From positions 17,174,001 through 17,238,000 of the forward strand of contig NC_135774.1 of the NCBI RefSeq assembly GCF_028453695.1: a stretch of 64,000 nucleotides of DNA. Direction: 5' to 3'. A program made the position numbers and the translations under genes. This stretch comes from Augochlora pura (taxonomy: Eukaryota; Arthropoda; Insecta; Hymenoptera; Halictidae). Below, in pieces: positions 33,673-47,305 of the stretch (positions are counted from its first letter, which is position 1; each line of letters opens with the position of its first letter). Below the pieces are notes generated by a model. That model was given only the letters and a program-made list of their open reading frames with translations, ran no database searches and was not told where the DNA came from.

Positions 33673-36054
33673 TCGAGAATGGACGATTAGGATTGAGTAA
33701 CAATACTACTCGGACGCTGTTTAAACTACAATGACTTTGTGACACTTGAACAGCGGACCGTTTTTAAAAGAATGTAACCGAATATGCTTATGATCATTTG
33801 TAAATTTATTTATAAATTTTAATCATTATATGCGACAATATTTATATTTAGATTGCAAATAGAGTGTTAAAAATGGGCTAAATGAGTGGAATATTTTTGA
33901 GGCAAGGAACTGCATAAATTCACCAGGCAATGAGAAAATAAAAAAGATATTATATTTCTACGACTTTTTTATCTTTTACGACAAATTTAACTCTTTACAA
34001 ATTAATGCTAAAAGTTTCATTGAAATTATTGTTATCAGCTACAAACAGTTCTAAATATGGAAAATTTCAGGTTTCCACAACTTTTGACCAATAACTATAA
34101 TAAATCTAGATCATTTTAAAAAGATGGGTAAACATGATTTTCTTATTTGTTTTCCCATGTCAAGAGAATACAATTCCTGAAAACATTTTTTAATCATTAT
34201 CTAGTAAACTATACAGTCAACCTACTAATTAAAAAAAAATTATTCTTACTCATTTCATCCGCGAGTGTAAGGAAAAAATTTAAATTTATACATTAAATGA
34301 GCTGTAGGGTATAGAGTTTACGCATCTACTAGAGAAAGACAATGAAAATAAATTCGATTGGCTTGAAAAAATAAAGCAATATAAAAGCTATTAGATTTGG
34401 AAAACAAGGTTTTGTTTCACGAAATATTCTTCAGTCGTACAAGAAATGATTCTGAAATTGAATTTTCATTATACGATTTTCATTATGCAATGTTTTCATA
34501 TGTCGTAAGAATTTCTTCATCAGCGAAAGTATATCGTTACAGAGCACACTTAGTTGAATACAATTTCTACAGTGAGTCCATTTAAAAAAATTTACATATT
34601 TTTCGGACAAAAATTATGAAAATGTCGGACACAAGACCGTAAATTTCGAACGAAATGTCAATTTCAACTGCCGAGTTTGTACACAAAAATTGTTACGAAT
34701 TTGCGAAAATTAAAGTATAGCACAGGGCACACCGCAATGAAAACGTATCACTAGAAGAGATAACGTATGCTGTCCATTTTTAGATATTCTTGCAGGAGGT
34801 TTTCGGGAAGAGCCTTTATTTACTGCCGTGTGGGATCCTGCAGGTGCAGGAGCCGATACATTTTGGAGCTTGCGTAACGTTATATAAGAGAACCGACTGC
34901 ACTGTGTTTTGCAGTATTGTAGTTTCGCAACCTGCGAAGCCCTTAATTTCGAAATTCTTCGAAATACATATAAAATACAAAGTTTGCGACGCTCGTTAAA
35001 TGGAATCTCGAGACAATTAAAGTTTCGGACAACTGACATGAGAAATCGTGGAGCTCGTCGGACGAACTATCCGGTTTTCGGGCATTTTTAACTTGATACT
35101 TTAATTTTTACAACAACAATGCAAGTAGATAAATTAGAAATGACAGAAACATTTAATGAATTTAAACGCACTGTAGTGTTGGTCGCAAGTTAGTAAAATT
35201 ATTAACAGAAGAAATACATTTGTATTTTGTTTGTTGCAATAATTACAGAACATTTTTATTGTATTTATAGTCAGTCTAGTATATACAGTCTTGTAATTAT
35301 TATTATTATGTTTACTTCCTATATTATTGCCGAATTTTATTATTATACAAAATTAACGAGTTCGTGGACGATTAATTAAATTTTATATTTCTTCAGTATC
35401 TAAATTATAGTGTATTCGGAAAGCTGCAAGTTACAATACTGAGTTTATAACAACGAGTTGAATCATTTTCTATCGTATCAATTCATCATGTTTTTTACAA
35501 TAATTATCTTCGCTTTGTAGAATTAGTTTAGTAATTTGGAAGATTTTGTTGCAAACAGATCCGTGTTATTATTGAAAATTCTATAATTTAAGTGAATTTG
35601 ACTGTTAAATAGATCTTCGTGTTATGAATTGGTCAATTGCTGTCGAATATTCAATAGAACGGACCTGGTTCGTGTATTGAATTATAAGTGGAGCATGGAA
35701 AATTCATATATTTGATATTCTAACATATAAAGAGGCACTTTAATAAAATACTTGAAGGTATCATGCATAACCCAGAACGCGGAGATAACCAGAAACCGTG
35801 CCTCTTGTTTCTTGGATTTATTAATAAGCGTGATTGCCAACCATTTAAAATCCCAATAAGAATATTTTTACGTTTAATATAAAATTTATCTTAATATGGA
35901 AGGCAGATGAGAAATTAAACTTATTGCATCATGCAGTCTTGTGCGTAATGAACAATATTGTATGTAATAATAATGAACATATATAATTTTAAGTAAAAAT
36001 TTGTACGCTGAAAATTGTTCTTGTGGTATTATTAATGTTCATTAGAAAATAAAA

Positions 36055-36168
36055 TTAATTGTAATAATAATAATATAGTAATGATAATAATGTTATGTAT
36101 TAATTGTAATAATAATAATGTAATGTACTAATTGTAATAGTAAAAATTGTAATAACAACAACTCAACT
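36055..36168. repeat. imperfect TAA/AATAATG trinucleotide-type repeat
   Basis: Several blocks of TTGTAATAATAATAAT alternate with ATGTAATGTA-like spacers, a degenerate low-complexity tandem array. Confidence 0.7.
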
Positions 36169-39100
36169 TTCCAATTCAGTACATATCAGTAGTTAATATT
36201 AAGTTTGTTCTAGTCTCCGCTAGTGTCTTTATTTTTTATTATTTATTGATTCTAAACACTAATACTGTGGGTTTGATTTTGAAAGCTGAAAACTGCCATA
36301 CAATTTAATCGAATTTAATCGAATAGAATTTGCGATACATAGACGAATGAATTATCAAACATTAATTGTATTTATTGGTAGGAGCGATCATCAATTTACC
36401 ATGAAACGCCTCCAGCCATTTTGTAACCTTCAACGAGGACGGACCCGCGTCTTCCCAGGAAATCATTCACACGAACTTGAAAATATAGAACGTGAACTTC
36501 AAGCGTAATTTTACTCGAGATTGATATCATGATATTTAATATTTTTTATATGACTAGGTAGATGACGAGCAAGCATCCCACGGGCAGCGAACTCTGAAAT
36601 AATTTATGTAAAACGTATATGTTATTTTTTTCCATACAGTGACGCAATTAAGACAAAAATAGTTCGAGGCCTCTAATAACGAAGAACATAAAAATGATAG
36701 AGAACATAAAAAGAGTCAGTAATTGGCAAAAAATTTAAACGTTGGATAATTAATAATTCAGGGGGTTAAGTCAAAATAGCTATTTACGAAATAAATAAAT
36801 TAGAATTTTTTCTTTTAGTCAGTTATTTTTGAGATAATATTAGGAATAATATAATAATAGGTGTTAATATTATATAATTTAAATAAGCGTTAATATATAA
36901 TACAATATAAACTTTAAATGAGCCCAATAAATTCGTTTTACAATTCTATGCTTATATTGCATTATTGTTTTATTTAATGGATACGACGAAGAAACGATGA
37001 AAATAAAAAAAAAGCCGTAGGAAAGAAATTTGAAACATTGAAAATAAAAAGGTAAAATAAAAATTTAATACACAATACAAATCTTTCTCCTATGTCGTAT
37101 TATTAGTCTCATAATTATTCTCTTCTGATTATATAATTCGGCTATAGCTGTGCGACAATAAGCTCATTATCATGAATCGACTTGGTTGAAAGTACGACTC
37201 TGTATATAGAATAGATTAATTTATGGAAATGAATCAACGATAAATTCACCTGATACAGAGGACACAGAGAAATTTATCGTTGTTACGAGTGGTAAGAAGA
37301 TGCCGCGTCGTAGATATAATTAGACAATTAAAAAAACCAATGAGTGGCCATAAAACCGAAGGCCGATCCCAAGGTGAATGACTCGGTCACACAGTTTCGT
37401 CATGATCGGGACGAACGTCGGACGGTCGCTATCTTTGCAATTATTCGCGGCAACTTTGGATACCTGCGTGTGGGATCTCCGGGAGCGTGTACGATGTCCG
37501 ATAGGGAACGAAGCGCGACGTCCCCTTGGGGATATTTATTGGCCCATCACGTTAGATCGTCACGATAGAACTTTATGATCCCTGTAACTAACTTGAAGAT
37601 CGCCCGGCCACGAAACGAAAGGTAATAACGTGCTGTTCACGAAGGACGAAATCTGCATAGCCGTCGAACGATGGAACGTTAGATATTGACACTTCATAAA
37701 AGGTTGATCATCTTCGTATTGTAACGGTTCCGTGACGCAATCGTACGAACCGAACACGCGAGACGCGATGATGATACTCGGGAATTAGTTGAATCTTGTT
37801 TACCAGAGAACGATCTGTCTTCATTAAACACGGAATTTCGTTGTTCTTGTTACATTAACGGCAGACATTTGTCTTTGTCTTCACCGAAGGGAACGGGGAT
37901 AATTCGTGCTACTAACGACAACATTGAATTACACGCTGGCACATCGTATCTACCGTGTAATACGCGTGTATACTACCTTTTTTACCTGTGTGTACATGTG
38001 TGCACATCTATATGCAAACATGCGTTACTTCACATCTTCGCTCGATCAATGCAATGATTGTAGAAGCTGTTTAATTTGGGATATTTTGCAAAAATTTCAG
38101 CAATGCAATCCTGTTCACATTTGAATCAATGACATTGTTTGAAACATCATTTTAAATAATATGCTATTTTGTCTGATAATTATTTCCATGCTTGCGTTAT
38201 TTGTTTAAAAAATAATATTATTTTATCTTATTTTATAAACATGCGAAATAATTATGAAGTTTTTAATGTTTGGATCTAAAATCAAATAGTTATTATTTAT
38301 TTTTATTTCAAATAATACTTTGTCAGATTTGAATGAAAAAATCAAGATTCTATAAATTAATTCAATGAATCTTTTTCTACGTTCAAAAGTATACTTTCAC
38401 GAAGCTATTGTCCAACGTGTCACCAAAATGGTGTGAAGTATTCATATAGTAAGCATTATACATATAATATAATGGCAAAATATGTTGCTAAAAATGTATT
38501 TCGTGCTTGTAGAGTTAGACTGTGTTTCCTTAAATATTGAATGAATCATACTTCTCGTATCTTAGCTTTCATTTTCGTTAAAAGTAACGTCTCAATGAAC
38601 TCACTATAATTGCTATTCCCGTTAATCAAACTGAAATAATAAGGGGTAATGAAAACTGTGCGCAGTGAACTTTCTCGATATTGATTTAGCTTTATACTTA
38701 AATTTTGAATTATGGAATCAGATACACCGTCTGCTAAAAATATGGACTCCGACCATGTTTGAAAGAAAGCAGTGGTTCTGATTAAAAAACCGTAACAGCC
38801 TTAACAATACTGTCATTATCGATACTTTTGCTGCAACGCAACAAAACGTCACGAATGAAATTATTATGAAAATCGTCGACCGTTGCGAAACTTTTCGATG
38901 GTAGCATATATTAACCGATACGTGTTATTAATTGCATCGATTCGTCAGATCCGTATATCCCGATGAAACTTTTACTTGTTCGGCGTATTACAGGCATGTA
39001 ATTAAGGCAAAATGGAAAAAATGAATAACCTTCGAGCCGCGTGTTGTATCACAGGAATTACAGAATTATTAAAGCAAGCGAGACGCGGAACGCCGCGGGC

Positions 39101-41550
39101 TCTAACTAATAAATACTGGCCGCCATTATCGGAACAATTTACGAGGCTCAATACGGAAAATCGTTTCGGGGCCTTTCGGCTGTACTTTGATTCTTCCTGG
39201 ACCGGTACCGTCGATGGCAGTATCGCTGACTAACATGTGTTGGAAGACACTAGCGATGGGATCAACTAATGGCAGACCAATCTCGTAATCACGCTTTAAA
39301 ACAGTTTTGATTATTTAATTAAAACATGTCAATAAAAATACGTTCTTCGTTGCTTTACACAAGTACACATAAAGTGTATAAAGAAATGATAAAAAATACA
39401 GTTTTAATCATATGTAATATGATTATTCTATACAAATAGGAATAACAGAATAACCAGACAATTTTTTATTTTAAAACTAAAATAGAGATTGTATTTTGAA
39501 AATTTGCGATTGCATAAATGCGTAAAGATTTGAGTGATATTATACATAAAATATATAAAACTGTTTGTATTACGTGAATATTTAGAGTTTAATATATTTA
39601 TTAGAATACATTATAAATATACAATTTATACGATTTTTTAAAATATTGTATGATACAGTTACTTGTTTCTATAGGTCTGTCAATAAAATGTTTACATTTG
39701 AACTAAAATACCACTTATAAATATTAATTGCCATTGTTTATTGTACCTAGTATTGTACTGAACACAGAAAAGAGTATTCGAAACGTATTTTAGTCATTTA
39801 TTCATATTACATAAAATCGTAATCCGTCTGTGAAACAAGCGAATATGTTTAGAATGGCTAAAGTAAAATAACAAATACAAGAAGAGCTTAATTTGCTCGG
39901 GTAGATGATACGTCTTAGCGAAAACATTTTTGTTAAGAGTCACAACCTGGAAATATATTTCTCCTTGCGAGAAGTTGTACATCGATTTTAATGTGGCTGT
40001 AACGAGTGAACACGGATTGAGAGCTTGAACCAATCTATTCTCCTCGTTATTTCACTTATACGGAGGGTGTACAAATTAAATTCAGTCCCAAGATGGATCA
40101 AGGATCATGCTCGACCCATTTACACTTGAATTACACCGGTACTTTTCAATTAACAACCATACAACGTGTCATATTTGTTTTACGAAGTGCGCACGTAAAG
40201 ACTTGGTCCCATCGCTAGAGACCGCGCCATAATTTTTATCACGACGGTCATCTCGCTAACCTAAATACTATACACGGTATTTTTACTTTCACGAGGTAGA
40301 TGCACCGACAACTCCCTTAAGTTCTTTCGGGCGAACGTTACGTAGCCGGCGATTAAAGAACCGCGTGCAGGACGGGTTACGATAATTTATCACTTGTACT
40401 CCGCAGATCCACCTTCGACCAGCGGCGTGACCCTCTTTTTATCGCCGCTTAATGAGCGTGAAAAATTGTGCCTCCTCGAGTCTGTTATCAATTTTCATCG
40501 GTGCATTTAATTCATCGATATGGATTCTACCGCGTGTGCGAGAAGTATCAGCGATTATTGTGCAAGAAACTTTTTAGGTAATCGCGAATTAGATTTATGG
40601 GATATTTGTCACGTCAAGGTTAACGAAATGATTTTCTGACATCTGTAGAAATTTTGAATAGTAAGGAAGCTAATGAATAAAATTGAATATGTTTGTTTAA
40701 TTTTGTAGATGCACTTCTGTGAAGATTTTATTATTGTTACTTCATTTATTATTGTTACTTTCCTAGCATTTAATTCATATGTATTGCGTTAGTTATATTT
40801 ATGTATTTACTAATATTAACAAATTATATACTATTTTTAACAAATTCCGACAAAATTTCTATAGTGTGTGATTCAGTCGATTATGGTGAGAAGTAACGAG
40901 AATATTTTATTTAATGTCAGGGTGCAATATTTTTATTCGCCATGGATCACATAAAATGATAAACGTATTAATAACTAGAATTAATACATTATGTCGGAAA
41001 TACGATTAAAAAAATATTGTGTTTAAGTAGGAATATACATGCATAAATGAAATAATATGGAGTGTTCAAGTGAGATAAATGTTTAAATACGCGATGGTCG
41101 ATGCAAATAAATATTTCAATGTTTCCAATTATTGTCATCATTTATTAAATATAGCGTATTATTTTGGGATACTTTCAAACGTTATAATTTGCATGAATTA
41201 CTCCAACGATTTGTGATTGTAAAATCACAGCGTGTAATTAATGTATATTCTGTTTCTCTATACTTTCGTTTTCGATTTATTTCTTTTTGAAGCATATTAA
41301 CCTTTTGCCAGCTACTCCAATAAAAAATGAATTAGTAGATGTTTCTAGTCTTTAGATGATTTTGCAAGACATTACACAGTTTTTATGGTTTTCACTATTA
41401 CGTATCGTCGTCGCATTAACTATTATTTACATGCGTCGCTCCGACGCCTATGAAATCGACAGTAAATATTCGATGCAAAATTATTTATATGACAAACTTT
41501 TACGAATATGAAGGTAAATCGGGAACCAGACGGTAATACGTTTATGTAAG

Positions 41551-41560
41551 ACACCCTGTA
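41551..41560. mobile_element. isolated ACACCCTGTA transposon terminus
   Basis: ACACCCTGTA at 41,551-41,560 equals the right end of the TA-flanked elements at 13.7 and 50.6 kb. I see no matching left end nearby, so this may be a truncated copy or chance. Confidence 0.25.
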
Positions 41561-41849
41561 TATTTGGCAATCGTGCACACACGCGTAAGGATTGAAAAGG
41601 ATTTATGCTGAACGATGACGTTAAAGAATTCGTGAGCTTCATTATAAATTGTAAGAAAGTTAGAAGCGTAGGTGGATTTCGGATAAAGATTTTATCTTAA
41701 ATGGTAAATTGCGTTATGGGCGACGACAACGATATAAATTGGAACTTGATCGTTTCCTAAATGCCATGAATAAATTGACAATTTCTCCGTGTTCTTTATT
41801 ATTACTGTAATATACATATAATAATAAAAAAATTAAAAGTAATAAAAAA

Positions 41850-41872
41850 TAATATATATATATATATATAAT
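41850..41872. repeat. (TA)n microsatellite
   Basis: About nine consecutive TA units within an AT-only stretch. Confidence 0.9.
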
Positions 41873-42819
41873 TGTTAATACGACACTATAAACTTCCTCG
41901 TTGTTGACTGTGATGAGTTTCCTTTAAAAAAGATATCCATGTATAAAAATCGTAAATGAAAGACTCATAATTATTAAATCAATTTCAATAAAATAAATGA
42001 TACAACTCGCATATATTTTAAAATATACCTACAAATTTTAATGTTTTTAAGTTCAATGAGAATTGATTTTTCTCTATTGTCAACAAACTAAAGAAATATT
42101 CAATATAATCAACTTCTTGTTTTCAGTGAATTCTAAGTACACTAAGATAAAGTTAAATAGGAACTGATTACATTAACGTTAACAAATTCAAACCAAACAA
42201 TGTGAATAATAAAGTAACGATTAAAATAGTAGATTATGTAAATTTTCCAAAATAATCCTAACATTTATCATTGTACAGAACATGAAAAGATTAATACACT
42301 TTGAGTTTTATTTATAATTCGATAGAATATTCAACAGATTTTTATTCCATATCGATTTTACTGACTCATATAAGTGGACAAGAGTTAAACCATTGATTTA
42401 ATTATATCGAAACATATACATAATTTGTTTCTCATTATGCTGGCGTAGGAATTAAAGTTTAAAAAGATACTGTTATATTTAATGCATTAAAGCGAATAAA
42501 AAAGGTTATATACGATTAGTTAAGTATTATATATTTCATCAAACGATATGCATTTCAATACCAATAATTAATTGCCAATTAAAATTCTTCCCTCCAATTG
42601 CAGTCGATTGTCGTAATAATTTACATTTAAAAATTATGAAGTATTTTAAAATTTTTACATTTTTGTTAAACATTAAAGCTAACATACAGAATGATTTATT
42701 AATTTGTTAAGTCTTTAACTACAATTAACACACAATTGTATAAATTCGATTCAATGAAATAAAAATACAGTTGAATTAAACAAATATTCAATTTGATTAA
42801 AAAGAAAACAATTTTATGG

Positions 42820-42945
42820 AACAAAAGTTCAATTCGATTAAACAAAAATTCATTTCAAATAAACAAAAGTTCAATTTAATAAAACAAAAATTTATTTCAA
42901 TTAAACAAAAGTTCAATTTAATAATACAAAAATTCATTTCAATGA
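42820..42945. repeat. 21-bp tandem array with 42-bp dimer periodicity, six units
   Basis: Six 21-bp units, alternating between form 1 (AACAAAAGTTCAATT...) and form 2 (AACAAAAATTCATTT...). Units 1, 3, 5 resemble each other more than 2, 4, 6. On the minus strand the array is open and would encode heptads, but this reflects the 21-bp period rather than a supported gene. Confidence 0.9.
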
Positions 42946-43473
42946 TTTTAATGACATGAGAATTAATCGAAATCTGCGAAATTGTATTAGCAAAAAAATT
43001 AATGCATTCCATTTCTTTTTGCTAAAAAGAAAGTACAGATAGTCGTATTATTACCCAGGCCCCTTTAATATACGCAACCAGTCTTTAAACACTGTCTTAC
43101 CGACAGTAAAACGAAGATTGGCAAATAATCATGCGCGAAGTCTGCCAGATGACTCAAAACGCCGTTTCCCAATGAACTGCGGATTCATTTGTTTACACAA
43201 TCGAAATCGATCGAAGAAACGATGTTAAAAAAATGTCGTAAAGCAGCCGAATGGTTTCCCTTTCTTTCTTTTTTTTTTGTTAATAATCAAAGATTTCAAC
43301 ATAAAGAATCGTTTGTTCCGCTAATGTCTTCAAATGTCGAAGGATCAAGCGTCAATATTTAAATGCCCTGCCAGAGGCGTTGTTCTATTGCCAAATTTAA
43401 CTATGAATACCATATACGTATGCTTCTTTATCCGTGTTCCTTCTTTATATTTACCCGGTCCGATGACTTTCAG

Positions 43474-43704
43474 TTTCGATCAGTCTCTTGGGAAAAAGAC
43501 TTGAATGTTCTTAAGGACATCCCGCGTTTACGCGTGTCAGACCCTTTGAATATCTCTTCCCTTTTCTCAGAAGATTTATTACTGTATGGTGAAACGATTA
43601 CGGTGTTCAACGATTCGAGCTTCGAACCCGGTATTGGGAAGCCAGACAGATTTAATGAATCTTTAATAAATCCAGTCGAAACCAAAAATGTAGAGTGGAT
43701 AAAT
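43474..43704 (+). CDS. possible orphan internal exon, unidentified
   Basis: An open stretch of exactly 77 codons lies between a plausible acceptor (pyrimidine-rich run ending TTTCAG at 43,473) and a donor (AAT then GTATGT at 43,705), phase 0 at both ends. Translation contains IPRLRVSDPLNISS and several N-glycosylation sequons (NIS, NDS, NES), suggesting a secreted product if real. The frame continues open on both sides (43,363-43,725), so splice boundaries are not forced. I do not recognise the family, and no neighbouring exon was found within 3 kb. It could be a chance frame or a remnant. Confidence 0.25.
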
Positions 43705-46700
43705 GTATGTAACTACTTTTGTTAATAATTAAATAGTTTTCAAAATAGAATGACTGCTTAACATTTGGAATGTCTCGAATTTTCTTGAGAAATTGGGGGA
43801 ATTAGTTCATTAAACAACGTGTAAAAGAAGTTATGAAGGAATTGCAATTGGTCGATGTCAATCGTTGCAATTTGTATCCGATGTATACACATCGAAGATT
43901 TTATTAAAATTTTTTAACATTGTTATGAAGTAAAAATGGCTACAGATTTTGTTGAAATTTTGACGGTGTTGGTAACTTTAATATTCAATCGGTTAGAATT
44001 TAATTAAAATTTTCTATTCATTTGTGTGGATTTAGTTTCATCAACATTAAAACTTTGTTTCTACTCCCCTTATTAATGAGAAACTAGCTCTCGATTGTTT
44101 AGTCCTTAAATTAGCGAAATTACCTCAATGATCGGGACATAAATATCATTTCTAGATAATGTGACGATATGACTGAATAAAATTCCATCACTTATAAATG
44201 GATTTTTTATTGCTTCTTTAAGAGCCTGACGCTCCTATGTGTACAACTATTATACAACTCAGCGCTGTGCCAATATATTTTTAACTATGCGATTTTCGTT
44301 TCTTCTACAGTATTATTTATTGACAAATAATTAACGTTTCCATTTTATTATTTTTATATCGTAATAAATTACTCATGAACATAAAATCTTTTTTTATGCT
44401 ACTCTTTAAACTCGTATTGTCAAATAGATAAAACGAAATTTATCAAGACTTTGATTATTCATTGTATAACTAAAACTAAAATCTACATTTCATAACAATG
44501 AGTAATACTAAAAATATGTAAAACACGAACTGCATTTTATTTTTTTACTTAAAATTTGTCTCATTATTACGTTTAAGCTATGCATCAAAAGTTAAAATTA
44601 CACAATGGTTGAAATTTCTGTAAAACGATTATGTTTGTCAGTAAGACATTGTACCAACAATAATTAAAAGTTTATGAAAACCCCGCGGAACAGAAGTGTA
44701 TTAAAATTTTCTAACAGAGATAACGAAAAGGTATAAATCGAAAAGCGTAAAATAAAAATACATTTCAGTGAAGAATGTTGAAAAACATAAGCAATTTGAT
44801 ATTACTTTCCGTACACTTTCCGTATACTTTCCGTAATTCTAGCTATAGTTCGTTAATCATTTTCGGTCGATGGTGGGACGAAACCTTCATAATCCGAAGA
44901 CGTGTTAGCTGTTGCAATTCGGCTTACCGAAGTTCGGCAGAGCTATACGGCCGGCCAGAATATTCAAGGATTCCTAGAAGCATCCAAAGACGGCGAAATA
45001 AACGGAAATCTTCCGTTGGAGTAACTTTTACTCGGTTTGGTGACGGAGAAACAAGGACGACGTCGGCCTACACTTCGCGGTAGTCAAATGTGACGCGATT
45101 CCGAACGCATAAAAATTAGCGTGCGACCGATGCACGCTTCCTGCAAAAAAATTTTGGCAGTCGGTCCCCTTGCGCCAGCAGAGATAGATTGACTTATGTA
45201 TTCGGTTCGCGTGCTGAACCCAAGGCTCCAGAGATTTGTTACAGGGCTGAATTTATAGCGCACGCGAAATACGAAAATTCGCACAAAGGGATCACCGGGT
45301 CAATGGAAGCGTTTTAAGCGGATTCCATATTTGGCAGACCTTCGGCATTGATTTAAAAGTATGACGAGTGACATTTCTCTTCTTTCGTCTCTCCTTCAAC
45401 ACCTTCTTGCGCGTTTTCTTGGAATCGATTGTTCCACCAGGACTTTTGTATTCTTCTCATTCTAATAACTTCTTATAATTCGATTCACACGCGCGAGGCT
45501 TTTGCTCGATGTTTTATTAAAAATTGGATGCATTTAATCGACCGGGTAAACTTAGAGAGCCGGATGTTTAATTCCTTTTGACGCTGCTGCATGTATATTT
45601 GATGAAATAAACTTTCATTGAAACCACTCAAACAAATTGGTTTTTCTTTACACACTCGGCCTATCCGTGCACAAAATCTCTTATGTATTTAATTAAGAAG
45701 ATGTGCGTCGAAAACTCAATTCATTAGGTGATCTCAAGCAAATAACATTATATAATTAATTTTAATCGCAGAAGGGTTACGCGTACCGCGTTTGTTTGTA
45801 GATACACTCTGCTCCACTGTTTTTCACAAGCGAATTTCACCTCTCAATAATACTGTAATCGTTCCACATTGGAAACTTCCTTTTTTGTTCGAAGATAAGA
45901 AAGCTTTGTTATTTAAGAGATTGAACGTCCACTTTTTCACAATCGAATTTTATGTGACGTGTTTGGAAAATTTTCAAAAGTATTTCAGGTTTTAGTGCAC
46001 CGTCTGTACATTACACTTTATCAACTGATCTGATAAAAACACTGGACGACTTGGAAAATGTAATGAGTTTTTATGACACAAATGGATAGGCGAAACTGAA
46101 AACAATGAAAAGATAAAAAGAATTAAGTATGTCGGTGTACTTATCTCAATTTATTGAAACAGTTAAAAAAAAAAAGGAAGAAAATTATATTCGGCTCATT
46201 TTTCTATAATTAACGCAGAAAATTTGTATTTCGCATCTAGTAACCGTAATCTAGTAACGAATTTTTTTTAAAAAATATGAGTATGCATGTTGAAAAATAT
46301 CAAAACGTAAATTTAATTTTCCAAACTCCAATGTTTGATTTAAATTCGAGTTTAAAATTGTTACATACGTAATAACAAAATTGCCGATCTTTATGTTTCA
46401 TTTTACGAAAATTATAATTCAAGAGAAGTTTTCTTTGTCAACTAAGACATAATCATTGGAGAAAAGAAAATGAAAATGTTATTGAATTTTATCAATTTAT
46501 GTTTTCTTGCATTTGATAAATGTGATTATGTTATACATGCATACAGATCAGTAGCTTACTTATGATTAGACTGTGGATTATGCGAAATAAAAAATCTCTA
46601 CACTGTTTACAAGATGCAGGAGCTACGATGATATATATTTAATTTCTGAATTGTTTAAATAAGTTGACAAGAACCCAACAATGTTTTAAAATTGCTTAAA

Positions 46701-47236
46701 TATTTTTACTGTTTTGTACATGATCAACTGAGTTTTATCATAAATGTATAAAATCCGCAGCCTATACTTATGATCAATCCAGTAGTATATGCAGGCATGA
46801 TTAATAAAATAAAAAATATGTCTCAAAGTGTTACGTCTCTCATGAAATTTTGCATCAATATGCAGGCAATTTTAAATAAAATCGAAATAAAAGAGTACCC
46901 ATGAAAACTTAACTTCTTCGAAGAAAATATTGAACACGCTTGAAACCATTTAATTTATACTCACGTAACGAGGTTGCAGGTACTTTCTTTAACCGCAGAT
47001 TAACGAAACGATGCGAATGCGACTTTGTTTCGATGAAATTTCATGAACGTGCCTCGTAAGGACACGGTGCTACACGTTGACGAGACGTCGCGTGTCTGTG
47101 CCGTGGTCAGTGGACGGAGGTGCCCCTCTATTAGACCCCCCCTGAAAATTTCGTAATGTTTGCCGGTGTCTAAGCTTCGGCCAGAAATCTATCAATGAGA
47201 GGGAGGTCCTCGCACCTCGCAAGGTTTCGGCAGCGG

Positions 47237-47270
47237 TATATAAACCCGCCCGTTAGACTTGCTCTTTACA
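47237..47270 (+). promoter_or_regulatory. core promoter of cuticular gene C
   Basis: TATATAAA at 47,237-47,244, with the expected start at about 47,268, giving a very short leader of roughly 25 nt before the ATG at 47,294. Confidence 0.8.
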
Positions 47271-47293
47271 ACGAGAAAACAACTCTGATCATC

Positions 47294-47305
47294 ATGAACA
47301 CTTTG
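47294..47305 (+). CDS. RR-1 cuticular protein gene C, exon 1 (start codon)
   Basis: Twelve coding nucleotides (MNTL) followed by the donor GTAAGT at 47,306. In phase 0 with the exon at 48,669 it gives MNTLACTVFALFAVSAMA, a clear signal peptide. It lies 57 nt downstream of a TATA box. Confidence 0.88.

Larger units (their letters stand above)
33405..47236. other. divergent intergenic region between genes B and C
   Basis: About 13.8 kb, mostly AT-rich. Listed separately: microsatellites, a 21-bp tandem array at 42,820, a possible exon at 43,474, and one CAGGGTGT-type terminus at 41,551. GC-richer patches at about 37,340-37,960, 40,200-40,560 and 44,860-45,330 have no recognisable product. As the shared upstream region of two cuticular genes it may hold their regulatory DNA. 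Confidence 0.5.

Noticed and set aside
34878..34915. TATATAAGAG followed by an initiator-like stretch
   Set aside because: No 12-nt exon, donor or coding body follows; isolated TATA-like motifs are common in AT-rich DNA.
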